DNA from: DASVEE01 sp036399695
GTDB taxonomy: Bacteria; Acidobacteriota; Thermoanaerobaculia; Gp7-AA8
DNA length: 14,807 bases
Direction: 5' to 3'
Assembly (NCBI GenBank): GCA_036399695.1
Contig: DASWMP010000224.1
Span: 1-14,807, forward strand
In this document: positions 1 to 6,147 of the stretch, one piece after another
Position numbering within the stretch: the stretch's first letter is position 1
Layout: the number at the start of each line of letters is the position of its first letter
Notes under the pieces: generated by a model
Database searches by the model: none
What the model was told of the DNA's origin: nothing
The model's input: only the letters and a program-made list of their open reading frames with translations
Translations under genes and position numbers: made by a program

Positions 1-76
1 AATGTGGGACAGACACTCCTGTCTGTCCGCGCCCGCAGGCGCCGGTTCATCAACGGCAGAACCAAGGGAGTAGATC
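1..76 (+). repeat. Hairpin repeat family A, direct copy 1
   Basis: Bases 1-44 are identical to 201-244, and similarity continues to about 76/277 with a few substitutions and one 1-nt indel. The core is a perfect 9-bp stem (GGACAGACA with TGTCTGTCC) around the 4-nt loop CTCC. The window starts at or inside this copy, so the true left end is unknown. Confidence 0.85.
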
Positions 77-115
77 AAAACGGTGCGCACACACTCTGAT
101 GGCCTGATTAGAAAC

Positions 116-156
116 CGGCGCCTGCGGGCGACAGACAAGAGTGTCTGTCCCACATT
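116..156 (-). repeat. Hairpin repeat family A, inverted copy
   Basis: This is the reverse complement of the first 44 bases of the neighbouring copies, with a small deletion next to the stem (GCGGACAGACA becomes GACAGACA). The loop reads AGAG instead of GGAG on this strand, so the stem is kept while the loop varies. Confidence 0.8.
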
Positions 157-200
157 GAATGCCAGCGTGCCCGCGGGTGCCCGATATTCGGCGGAATCTG

Positions 201-277
201 AATGTGGGACAGACACTCCTGTCTGTCCGCGCCCGCAGGCGCCGCCTTCATCGACGGCAGAACCAGGGGAGTAGATC
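201..277 (+). repeat. Hairpin repeat family A, direct copy 2
   Basis: Second direct copy, exactly 200 bases after the first. The first 44 bases are identical to copy 1. The downstream flank (through GAGTAGATC) is also shared, so the duplicated block is longer than the hairpin itself. Confidence 0.85.
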
Positions 278-305
278 GAGGCGCACCGTGTTGAGACACC
301 CTCCA

Positions 306-325
306 TTCGCCACCGCACTCCGAGA
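306..325 (-). repeat. 20-nt element, inverted copy of 14781-14800
   Basis: The reverse complement of these 20 bases is identical to 14781-14800 just after the last gene. Its GGAGTGCGG core also occurs in the arms of the large inverted repeat at 5301-5434, so it is probably a piece of the same dispersed family. Confidence 0.7.
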
Positions 326-351
326 TCGCTGCGCGATAGATGGCTTCGCGG

Positions 352-591
352 TTAGAGCTTCCTGAATCCCGTCTCCGCCACCTTCTCCCGATTCCGGTCC
401 AGCCGCACCACGATCCAGTTGTTCCCCTGGCGCTCGATCTCCACCACGATCGAGGCCCACATCCCTTCCTCCGGGTTCTCGGACCAGCGGAACGTGAGGC
501 CGGGCCACTGCTCCTCGGGGACGGCTTGTTCGCGGAGCCAGCGCTCCGCCATCTCGATCAATTCAGGGCCTCCGACGTGATCACAGGGCAT
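352..591 (-). CDS. Small hypothetical protein, 79 aa
   Basis: I do not recognise the family. The ATG at 591 is preceded by a GAGG ribosome-binding site (604-601, nine bases away) and the frame ends in TAA at 354-352. The protein is hydrophilic and looks real: an acidic helical N-terminal part with a patch of W and P residues (about residues 10-30), then a stretch of alternating hydrophobic residues (MWASIVVEIE, then NNWIVVRLDRN, about residues 44-68) typical of two paired beta strands, and a basic tail. There is no signal peptide or membrane segment, so it is probably cytosolic. It is divergent from the aminopeptidase gene and shares a 48-bp promoter region with it. A longer start at 654 would run into that gene and lacks a better ribosome-binding site. 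Function unknown. Confidence 0.65.
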   Translation of the reverse strand: MPCDHVGGPELIEMAERWLREQAVPEEQWPGLTFRWSENPEEGMWASIVVEIERQGNNWIVVRLDRNREKVAETGFRKL

Positions 592-609
592 GTCCGTTAT
601 CCTCGCATG

Positions 610-615
610 TATCCT
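610..615 (+). promoter_or_regulatory. Candidate -10 box for the aminopeptidase-OPT operon
   Basis: TATCCT lies 24 bases upstream of the ATG at 640 in the 48-bp divergent spacer. A start about seven bases downstream would give a short leader carrying the GAGGAGA ribosome-binding site at 624-630. No convincing -35 box is visible, so this is weak. Confidence 0.3.
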
Positions 616-639
616 ACGCGGCCGAGGAGACAACAGAAG

Positions 640-2406
640 ATGACCGACGTCCATTCATTCGCGCGGCCGGACGAGGCCGTCGTGCGCCACATCGCTCTCG
701 ACCTCGACGTCGACTTTGGCGAGAAGCGGCTGGCCGGCAGCGCCACGCTCGAGATCGAGACCAACGGCGGCGCACGCGAGCTGGTGCTCGACACCAACGG
801 CCTCACCATCGACCGCGTCACCACCGGCGGCACCGACGCCACCTGGACTCTCGGCGACCCCAGGCCTTACCTCGGCAGCCCGCTGACCATCACGATCCAG
901 CCGTCGACGAAGTCCGTCACCATCCACTACAAGTCCTCGCCCGATGCCGCTGCCGTGCAGTGGCTCGAGCCGTCGCAGACCGCCGGGGGGAAGCATCCCT
1001 TCCTCTTCACGCAGTCGCAGGCCATCCTCGCCCGCACCTGGGTGCCGTGTCAGGACTCGCCGGGCGTGCGCATCACCTACGAGGCGACGATCCGCGTGCC
1101 GCGCGAGCTCATGGCCGTCATGAGCGCGGAGAACCCGACGGAGACGAATGCCGAGGGCGTCTATCACTTCCGCATGCCGCAGCCGATCCCCTCGTATCTC
1201 CTCGCGCTGGCGGTCGGCGATCTGGCGTTCCGCCCCCTCGGCCGCAACAGTGGCGTTTACGCCGAGAAGCCGATGATCGAAGCCTCGGCGTACGAGCTGG
1301 CCGACACGCAGAAGATGATCGAGGCGGCCGAAGCCATCTATGGTCCGTATCGCTGGGGGCAGTACGACGTGCTCATGCTGCCGCCGAGCTTCCCCTTCGG
1401 CGGGATGGAGAACCCGCGGCTGACCTTCGCCACGCCGACCATCCTCGCCGGCGACCGTTCGCTCGTGAACCTCGTCGCCCACGAGCTGGCGCACTCCTGG
1501 TCCGGCAACCTCGTCACGAACGCGACGTGGAACGACTTCTGGCTCAACGAAGGCTTCACCACGTACTTCGAGCGCCGGATCATGGAGAAGGTCTACGGCC
1601 GCGATTACTCGGAGATGCTCGCGCTCCTCGGCCGTCAGGACCTCGAGGCGACCGTCGCCGAACTGCCGGAACGTGACACGTACCTGCTGCTCGATCTCGA
1701 GGGACGCGACCCGGACGAGGCGGCGACGAAGCTCGCGTACGAGAAGGGCTACTCGCTGCTGCGCCTCATCGAGCAGACGGTCGGCCGGGAAGCCTTCGAC
1801 CGCTTCCTCTACGACTACTTCGACCGCCATGCCTTCCAGTCGATGACGACCGACCAGTGGCTGGTGAAGCTGAACGAGTCCTTTCCGGGTATCGGTGAGA
1901 AGGTCGAGATCGAGAAGTGGGTGCGCGGTCCCGGCATCCCTGCGAATGCGCCCCGCGTGCAGTCGGAGGCGTTCACGAACGTGGAGCGCGTGGCCGAGAC
2001 GCTCCTCTCGGCCGGGAGCGGACAGGCAGGAGTGCCTGTCCCACAGACGCAGTCCTGGTCGACGCACGAGTGGATCCACTTCCTCCGCCACCTGCCGCCC
2101 ACGTTGACGCGCGAGCAGCTCGGACAGCTCGACGACGCCTTCCACTTCACCCAGAGCCGCAACTCCGAAATCCTGCATGAGTGGCTCATGTACGCCATCG
2201 ACAAGCAGTACGAGCCGGCGTACGGTGCAATGGAGGCGTTCCTCCTGCGTCAGGGCCGCCGCAAATTTCTCAAGCCGCTTTACCAGAAACTGGCCGAGAC
2301 GCCGGAAGGGACGGAGCGGGCGCGCGCGATCTACGCCAAAGCGCGGCCGATGTATCACGCCGTCTCTTACCGGACGATCGACCAGATCCTGAACTGGGGG
2401 AATTGA
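640..2406 (+). CDS. M1 family aminopeptidase, leukotriene A4 hydrolase-like
   Basis: A 588-aa zinc metallopeptidase that removes N-terminal residues from peptides, close in length to human LTA4H (611 aa). It has the N-terminal beta domain (about 1-190), the substrate motif GGMEN (254-258), the zinc site HELAH (281-285) with the third ligand E304 in NEG, the catalytic tyrosine Y367 in YEKG, and the helical LTA4H C-terminal domain. No signal peptide, so it is cytosolic. The ATG at 640 was chosen because GAGGAGA lies nine bases upstream and homology starts there; the in-frame extension back to 340 overlaps the opposite-strand gene. Its stop overlaps the OPT transporter start by one base (TGATG), suggesting translational coupling. 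Residues about 459-471 are encoded by a copy of the hairpin repeat seen at 1-277, an in-frame insertion in the linker before the C-terminal domain. The family is well supported; substrate range and any epoxide hydrolase activity are not. Confidence 0.95.
   Translation: MTDVHSFARPDEAVVRHIALDLDVDFGEKRLAGSATLEIETNGGARELVLDTNGLTIDRVTTGGTDATWTLGDPRPYLGSPLTITIQPSTKSVTIHYKSSPDAAAVQWLEPSQTAGGKHPFLFTQSQAILARTWVPCQDSPGVRITYEATIRVPRELMAVMSAENPTETNAEGVYHFRMPQPIPSYLLALAVGDLAFRPLGRNSGVYAEKPMIEASAYELADTQKMIEAAEAIYGPYRWGQYDVLMLPPSFPFGGMENPRLTFATPTILAGDRSLVNLVAHELAHSWSGNLVTNATWNDFWLNEGFTTYFERRIMEKVYGRDYSEMLALLGRQDLEATVAELPERDTYLLLDLEGRDPDEAATKLAYEKGYSLLRLIEQTVGREAFDRFLYDYFDRHAFQSMTTDQWLVKLNESFPGIGEKVEIEKWVRGPGIPANAPRVQSEAFTNVERVAETLLSAGSGQAGVPVPQTQSWSTHEWIHFLRHLPPTLTREQLGQLDDAFHFTQSRNSEILHEWLMYAIDKQYEPAYGAMEAFLLRQGRRKFLKPLYQKLAETPEGTERARAIYAKARPMYHAVSYRTIDQILNWGN
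2018..2046 (-). repeat. Hairpin repeat family A inside the aminopeptidase gene
   Basis: This stretch matches the reverse complement of the repeat at 1-44 over its hairpin core. It forms a 9-bp stem, GGACAGGCA with TGCCTGTCC, around GGAG. Compared with the intergenic copies, one A-T pair is a G-C pair with both sides changed. It is translated in frame as part of the linker (S460 to Q469). Confidence 0.8.
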
Positions 2407-4400
2407 TGGAAGCCGTCGAAACGAAATCGCTTCCCGAGAACGCGTACGAAGTCCTGCCGGACGGCGAGGAGTATCAGCCGATCGTACCGGCCACGGAGAA
2501 CGTGCCGGAGGTAACCCCCCGCACGATCTTCTGGGGCCTGTTCCTCTGCATCCTCTTCACCGTCGCCTCGGCCTATTCGGGCCTCAAAGTCGGGCAGGTG
2601 ATGGAGGCGGCGATCCCGATCTCGATCCTGGCCATCGGCCTGGCGCGCGTCTACCGCCGCCGCTCGACGATCCTCGAGAACGTCATCATCACGAGCATCG
2701 GCGGCGTCTCCGGCTCCGTCGTGGCCGGGGCGATTTTCACGCTGCCGGCGCTCTACTCGATGCAGCTCAATCCGCATCCGGTGCAGACGATCTTCATCTG
2801 CCTGGCGGGTGGCTGTCTCGGCGTGCTGTTCCTCATCCCACTGCGCCGCTATTTCGTCCGCGAGATGCACGGCCGTCTGCCGTATCCCGAGGCCACGGCC
2901 ATCACCGAAGTGCTCGTGACGGGGGAGAAGGGAGGCTCGCAGGCGAAGCTGCTGCTGCAGGCCACGGCCATCTCCGGCATCTACGACTTCTTCGTGACGA
3001 CGTTCCATGTCTGGCGCGAGTCGCTCGACTTCCAGTTCATCCCGGGCATGCGCAATCTCGCCGAGCGGACGCGCATCGTCCTCGGCTTCGACGCCATCTC
3101 CTTCATCCTCGGCCTCGGCTACGTCATGGGGCTGCGCTCGTCGATGATCCTCGTCGCGGGCGGCGTCATCGCGAATCTCGTCCTCGTGCCGCTGATCTTC
3201 CTCATCGGCAGCAGGTTCCCCGACGCCGTCTATCCCGGCACGATCCCGATCGGCGAGATGGCCGCACCGGCGATCTTCCGCTCGTACGTCCGTTACATCG
3301 GCGTCGGCGCGATCGCCACCGCCGGCATCTTCGGCATCATCAAATCGCTGAAGGTCATCTCCGGCTCGTTCGGCGTCGCGGCGAAAGCCTTCCGCGCCGG
3401 TGAAGCACACGGCGAGCGTACCGATCGCGACATGCCCATCGTCACGATCCTGCTCGGCGTGGTCATCGGCGCCATCGCCGTGGCCATCTTCTTCGGCACG
3501 CTCCGTCCGACCATTCTCGTGCTGGCGCTCGGGCTGATGCTCACGCTGCTGTTCTCGTTCTTCTTCACCTCCGTCGCGGCGAACGCCATCGCCACCACGG
3601 CACGCAATCCGGTCTCCGGCATGACCATGCTGACGATCATCATCTCGTCGGTCGTGCTGCTGGAGTTCGGCGTCTCCGGTACGACCGGCATGTTCTTCGT
3701 CATGGCCATCGCCGGCATGGTCTGCACGGCACTGTCGGTGTCGGGGCAGACGATCACGGACCTGAAGGCGGGCTACTGGATCGGCTCGACGCCGTCCGCG
3801 CAGGAGAAGGTGAAGTTCCTCGGCGTGATCGCCGCGGCCGTGGCGGTCGGCCTGACCATCGTCATGCTCGCGCGCGTCTTCCAGTTCGGCGAAGCCGCCC
3901 CGGGCGACGTGCGCCAGGTGCTGGCCGCCCCCCAAGCGTCGATCATGCAGGCGCTCGTGCAGGGCTTCATGAACCGGCAGCCGATCGCGTACGTGCTCTT
4001 CGCGGCCGGCGCGTTCATCGCCGTGGCCATGGAGATGCTGGGTGTGCCGGCGCTGATCTTCGCCCTCGGCATGTACCTCCCGCTCGAGCTCAACACGCCG
4101 GCCCTCGTCGGCGGCTTCCTCTCGCACCTGGTCCTCAAACGCTCGAACCGCGAAGGAGGAGCCCGCGGCCGCACGATCCGCGAACGAGGCGTCATCATCG
4201 CGTCCGGCCTCATGGCCGGCGGCGCCCTCGGCGGCGTCATCGGTGCCGCCATGCGCCTCATCCCGAGCTACACCGAGGACTGGATCAAGACCCCGTTCTA
4301 CGACAACGCCACCACGTCGCAGGTGGTGTCGATCGTGATGTTCGTGGCCATCTGCCTCTACCTCTGGTTCGACTCGACGCGCAAAGTGGCGGAGGAGTAG
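2406..4400 (+). CDS. OPT family oligopeptide transporter
   Basis: A 664-aa polytopic inner-membrane protein of the oligopeptide transporter superfamily, whose members use proton coupling to import peptides or, in some branches, metal chelates. About 40 hydrophilic N-terminal residues precede a dozen or more hydrophobic segments. The conserved NPHP (from residue 122) and HGRLPYPEATA (155-165) blocks and the C-terminal GGFLSHLVLKR region (from 569) are typical of bacterial OPT proteins, and the length fits. The ATG at 2406 overlaps the aminopeptidase stop and has a GGGGGA ribosome-binding site five bases upstream. Earlier in-frame starts lie inside the aminopeptidase gene. Pairing with a cytosolic aminopeptidase argues for oligopeptide uptake and hydrolysis; that is inference from context. 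No clear intrinsic terminator follows. Confidence 0.92.
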   Translation: MEAVETKSLPENAYEVLPDGEEYQPIVPATENVPEVTPRTIFWGLFLCILFTVASAYSGLKVGQVMEAAIPISILAIGLARVYRRRSTILENVIITSIGGVSGSVVAGAIFTLPALYSMQLNPHPVQTIFICLAGGCLGVLFLIPLRRYFVREMHGRLPYPEATAITEVLVTGEKGGSQAKLLLQATAISGIYDFFVTTFHVWRESLDFQFIPGMRNLAERTRIVLGFDAISFILGLGYVMGLRSSMILVAGGVIANLVLVPLIFLIGSRFPDAVYPGTIPIGEMAAPAIFRSYVRYIGVGAIATAGIFGIIKSLKVISGSFGVAAKAFRAGEAHGERTDRDMPIVTILLGVVIGAIAVAIFFGTLRPTILVLALGLMLTLLFSFFFTSVAANAIATTARNPVSGMTMLTIIISSVVLLEFGVSGTTGMFFVMAIAGMVCTALSVSGQTITDLKAGYWIGSTPSAQEKVKFLGVIAAAVAVGLTIVMLARVFQFGEAAPGDVRQVLAAPQASIMQALVQGFMNRQPIAYVLFAAGAFIAVAMEMLGVPALIFALGMYLPLELNTPALVGGFLSHLVLKRSNREGGARGRTIRERGVIIASGLMAGGALGGVIGAAMRLIPSYTEDWIKTPFYDNATTSQVVSIVMFVAICLYLWFDSTRKVAEE

Positions 4401-4423
4401 GCGCGGCGCGCGGCCGGTTGCAC

Positions 4424-4486
4424 GTTGTCCGTTGCCCGTTTTCCGTGCTGCGCTCGGGCCGGAATCGTGGCAACGGCCAACGGACC
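4424..4486. repeat. GTTGNNN heptamer array with inverted arm
   Basis: Three 7-nt units step without a gap: GTTGTCC (4424), GTTGCCC (4431), GTTTTCC (4438), followed by GTGCTGC (4445). The opposite arm at about 4469-4486 (GGCAACGGCCAACGGACC) is their approximate reverse complement, giving a hairpin with a loop of about 25 nt. Confidence 0.75.
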
Positions 4487-4522
4487 GGACGATTCGTACT
4501 CGTGGCGCAAGGGCTACGTCCG

Positions 4523-5170
4523 CTAAGGCGCACAGAGTGCGCCGATACTCCTCGTCGCGCCGCGGAGTGCAGTGATGTGCTCGTGGGACGCAAAGGTGGG
4601 GTCGCGGAGCCCAACGATGGACTCTCGGAGCGCAACGATGGACTCACGGAGCGCAACGATGGACTCGCGGAGCGCAACGATGGACTCGCGGAGCGCAACG
4701 ATGGACTCGCGGAGCGCAACGATGGACTCACGGAGCGCAACGATGGACTCGCGGAGCGAAACAATGGACTCACGGAGCGCAACGATGGACTCGCGGAGCG
4801 AAACAATGGACTCGCGGAGCGCAATGTTTCGCTCGTGGAGGCCATTGTTTCGCTCCTGGAGGCCATTGTTGCGCTCCGCGAGCGGATCGTTGCAGTTCGC
4901 GACAGGATCGTTGCGGTTGGCGAGGTCACGGTTGCGCTCCGGGAGCTCATTGTCGCCCGACCGCAGGCCATCGTCGTGCTCCAGGAGGTAAGCGTTGGGC
5001 TCACGGAGCGCATCGTTTAGCTCAGCCGGACTACGGTTGCGATCCGCCGGCGCACGCGTGCGTTCGACGCGTCCATCGTTTGCGCCGATGGTGGCATCGT
5101 CAGGACGTGGAGGACGGACGATCGTGTCCGTCACGCGATGACTGACGTTCGGGGAGTACCCAACTGTCAT
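4523..5170 (-). CDS. Possible heptad-repeat protein over the 21-nt array (doubtful)
   Basis: An open frame of 215 aa from an ATG at 5170 to TAG at 4525-4523 spans the whole array. Because 21 nt equals seven codons, the product is a string of 7-residue repeats. Up to about residue 115 they follow N-D-x-L-x-E-R with many substitutions; from there to about residue 195 they are nearly identical copies of I-V-A-L-R-E-S. The switch is the DNA dyad at 4825. The register is kept for 273 nt in the degenerate half with no indel, and this frame has no stop, whereas the plus-strand reading closes at 5018-5020. Against coding: no ribosome-binding site, no recognised family, and low-complexity GC-rich arrays stay open by chance. 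The plus strand also has open frames (4418-5020, 4572-4991). It may simply be non-coding repeat DNA. Confidence 0.2.
   Translation of the reverse strand: MTVGYSPNVSHRVTDTIVRPPRPDDATIGANDGRVERTRAPADRNRSPAELNDALREPNAYLLEHDDGLRSGDNELPERNRDLANRNDPVANCNDPLAERNNGLQERNNGLHERNIALRESIVSLRESIVALRESIVSLRESIVALRESIVALRESIVALRESIVALRESIVALRESIVALRESIVGLRDPTFASHEHITALRGATRSIGALCAP
4571..5115. repeat. 21-nt tandem array with orientation switch at 4825/4826
   Basis: Ten units at 4613-4822 are nearly identical to AACGATGGACTCGCGGAGC plus GM, with variants such as TCG/ACG/GCG in one triplet and AAC-AAT for AAC-GAT. Two degenerate units precede them (4571-4591, 4592-4612). After a dyad centred at 4825.5, whose flanks include a perfect 15-nt inverted pair (4795-4809 with 4842-4856), thirteen increasingly diverged units continue in the opposite orientation (4843-5115) in exact 21-nt register. 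Units abut directly with no spacers, so it is not a CRISPR array. Confidence 0.9.
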
Positions 5171-5300
5171 CAGAAGCGAGCTAACAGCGCTACGCGCCGG
5201 TGTCGTGGTGATGACACGCTGTGAATGGTCAGATTGAGTGCATCCAGCTCAAGCAGGTTCGTGGTACGGGTCCCACTGCCGGTTGTCACCGGCGGGTATC

Positions 5301-5434
5301 GCGGAGTTTGGAGTGCGGCAGCGACGGTTCACCAACTGCCGCTTTCCGATAGCGGAAGCGTCGAGCTTCCGCCCCGCTTGCTGGTGCAGAAAGCGGCAGT
5401 TGATGAAGCGTCGCTGCCGCACTCCAAACTCCGC
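5301..5434. repeat. 134-bp imperfect inverted repeat
   Basis: The outer arms 5301-5325 and 5410-5434 are perfect 25-nt reverse complements. The inner arms 5333-5345 and 5390-5402 are perfect over 13 nt around the same centre (5367.5), and a short GCGGAAGC/GCTTCCGC pair lies near the middle. As RNA or cruciform DNA it would form a long stem. Part of the arm (GGAGTGCGG) recurs at 306-325 and 14781-14800. No open frame flanked by these arms encodes a transposase; it could be a small non-autonomous element. Confidence 0.8.
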
Positions 5435-5441
5435 GGAGAGT

Positions 5442-5457
5442 GGACGCGCAAGCGTCC
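5442..5457. repeat. Small hairpin with GCAA tetraloop
   Basis: A perfect 6-bp stem (GGACGC with GCGTCC) closes the 4-nt loop GCAA, a GNRA-type loop if transcribed. It directly follows the 134-bp inverted repeat. No U-run follows, so it is not an intrinsic terminator. Confidence 0.4.
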
Positions 5458-5562
5458 GTAAGTCGTTGATCTCACGACCGCGAAAAAGCGTGTCATCAGA
5501 AGGCTTCGTGGTTGTTGTGCGGCTTGCGTTCGATGCGCAAGTCGGGTGCCCGCCCTTTTCAA

Positions 5563-5583
5563 CCGACCACTGACCACCGACCC
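5563..5583. repeat. CCGACCA-type heptamer array
   Basis: Three abutting 7-nt units, CCGACCA (5563), CTGACCA (5570) and CCGACCC (5577), sit about 40 nt upstream of the ArsR -10 box. This is a different word from the GTTG arrays but has the same period. Confidence 0.55.
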
Positions 5584-5624
5584 CATCTCCCGCCCCCGCC
5601 CCGCCACATCCGCAATCGCGCATG

Positions 5625-5630
5625 TATACT
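5625..5630 (+). promoter_or_regulatory. Candidate -10 box, ArsR-type gene (possibly leaderless)
   Basis: TATACT lies eight bases upstream of the ATG at 5639, and no ribosome-binding site is visible. With the usual spacing the transcript would begin at or next to the start codon, making a leaderless message. A -35 match is not evident. Confidence 0.45.
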
Positions 5631-5638
5631 GAACGGCG

Positions 5639-6031
5639 ATGAAACCGGACCTCGTCACTCTGTTCCAGGCGCTCGGCGATCGGACGCGGCTGCGGATTCT
5701 GAATCTGGTGGCGGCGGGGGAGGTCTGCGTCTGCTACTTCGTCGAGCTGCTGGGCGACAGCCAGCCGAAGGTGTCGCGGCATCTGGCGTATCTGCGGCGG
5801 GCGGGGCTGGTCTCGACGCGGCGTGATGGGAAGTGGATCCACTACTCGCTGGCGCGTCCGGCCGATCCGGCCGCGGCGAGCGTGCTGGAGGCAACGCTGG
5901 CGGCGCTGACGTCCGACCGGCAGATGCAGCGGGACATCTCGGCGCTCGAGCGCACCTGTTGCGCGGTCAAGCTGCCGGCGGCGCTGCAGAATGCGCCGAA
6001 GCCGGTGCTGACGAACAGCCGGAGCGTCTGA
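5639..6031 (+). CDS. ArsR/SmtB family transcriptional regulator
   Basis: A 130-aa winged-helix repressor. The N-terminal ALGDRTRLRIL helix, the recognition helix region QPKVSRHLAYLRRAGLV (42-58) and the wing RRDGKWIHYSL (61-71) are typical of the family. A Cys pair in EVCVC (C30, C32) sits where ArsR proteins bind As(III) or Sb(III), though the third cysteine of the classical site is missing. A second pair, C107-C108, lies near the C-terminus and could complete a thiol site. No arsenic, zinc or cadmium gene is next to it, so the inducer and target are unknown; it may regulate itself or the N-acetyltransferase downstream. It starts eight bases after a TATACT box without a ribosome-binding site. 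The C-terminal tail after residue 112 is probably flexible. Confidence 0.9.
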   Translation: MKPDLVTLFQALGDRTRLRILNLVAAGEVCVCYFVELLGDSQPKVSRHLAYLRRAGLVSTRRDGKWIHYSLARPADPAAASVLEATLAALTSDRQMQRDISALERTCCAVKLPAALQNAPKPVLTNSRSV

Positions 6032-6038
6032 TGGACGA

Positions 6039-6133
6039 GTTGTCCGTTGCTCGTTGTCCGTTGTCCGTGCTGCGCTGCGCGTGGAGCTTCGCCTTGCGGA
6101 GCACGGACAACGAGCAACGGACAACGAGCAACG
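6039..6133. repeat. GTTGTCC heptamer hairpin between arsR-type and nat genes
   Basis: Four units abut, GTTGTCC (6039), GTTGCTC (6046), GTTGTCC (6053) and GTTGTCC (6060), followed by GTGCTGC (6067). The other arm, about 6097-6133, carries the reverse complements in phase (GGACAAC and GAGCAAC). Together they fill most of the 116-bp gap and could form a stem of about 30 bp. Confidence 0.85.
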
Positions 6134-6147
6134 CCTGAGAGGCCTCC

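Larger units (their letters stand above)
1..351. other. Gene-free left edge filled with hairpin repeats
   Basis: I see no credible coding sequence here: the short open frames overlap each other on both strands and read through repeats. The stretch holds a hairpin repeat in two direct copies (1-76, 201-277), one inverted copy (116-156), and a separate 20-nt element (306-325) whose exact inverted copy lies at 14781-14800. The rest (about 157-200 and 326-351) shows nothing recognisable. Confidence 0.7.
4401..5638. other. 1.24-kb gap made of four kinds of repeat
   Basis: No recognisable gene family is present. In order: a degenerate GTTGTCC-type heptamer hairpin (4424-4486), a 21-nt tandem array that reverses orientation in the middle (4571-5115), an unremarkable stretch (about 5120-5300), a 134-bp inverted repeat (5301-5434), a 6-bp hairpin with a GCAA loop (5442-5457), another unremarkable stretch, and three CCGACCA-type heptamers (5563-5583) just before the arsR-type promoter. 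Confidence 0.75.

Noticed and set aside
340..639. N-terminal extension of the aminopeptidase to 340
   Set aside because: It overlaps the better-supported opposite-strand gene 352-591, lacks family similarity, and the ATG at 640 has a ribosome-binding site.
655..2358. Long minus-strand open frame opposite the aminopeptidase
   Set aside because: It lies wholly antisense to a gene with a complete zinc site, is Arg/Glu/Val-rich low-quality sequence and matches no family; such shadows are normal in GC-rich DNA. The same applies to minus-strand frames at 2367-4127, 10903-12699 and 12794-14299 and the plus-strand frame at 8571-10313.
2181..2405. N-terminal extension of the OPT transporter to 2181
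   Set aside because: It would lie entirely inside the aminopeptidase coding sequence; the ATG at 2406 overlaps the stop and begins a normal OPT N-terminus.
4571..5115. CRISPR array
   Set aside because: The 21-nt units abut without unique spacers, the array reverses orientation, and there are no cas genes.
5225..5826. Plus-strand open frames between the 21-nt array and the ArsR-type gene (5225-5461, 5238-5573, 5512-5826)
   Set aside because: They read through the inverted repeat in several frames at once or overlap the ArsR-type gene, and have no ribosome-binding site or family similarity.
6039..6133. Intrinsic terminator after the ArsR-type gene
   Set aside because: The hairpin is long and lacks a following U-run; the same type of structure occurs inside an operon and upstream of genes, so it is a repeat rather than a terminator by position.
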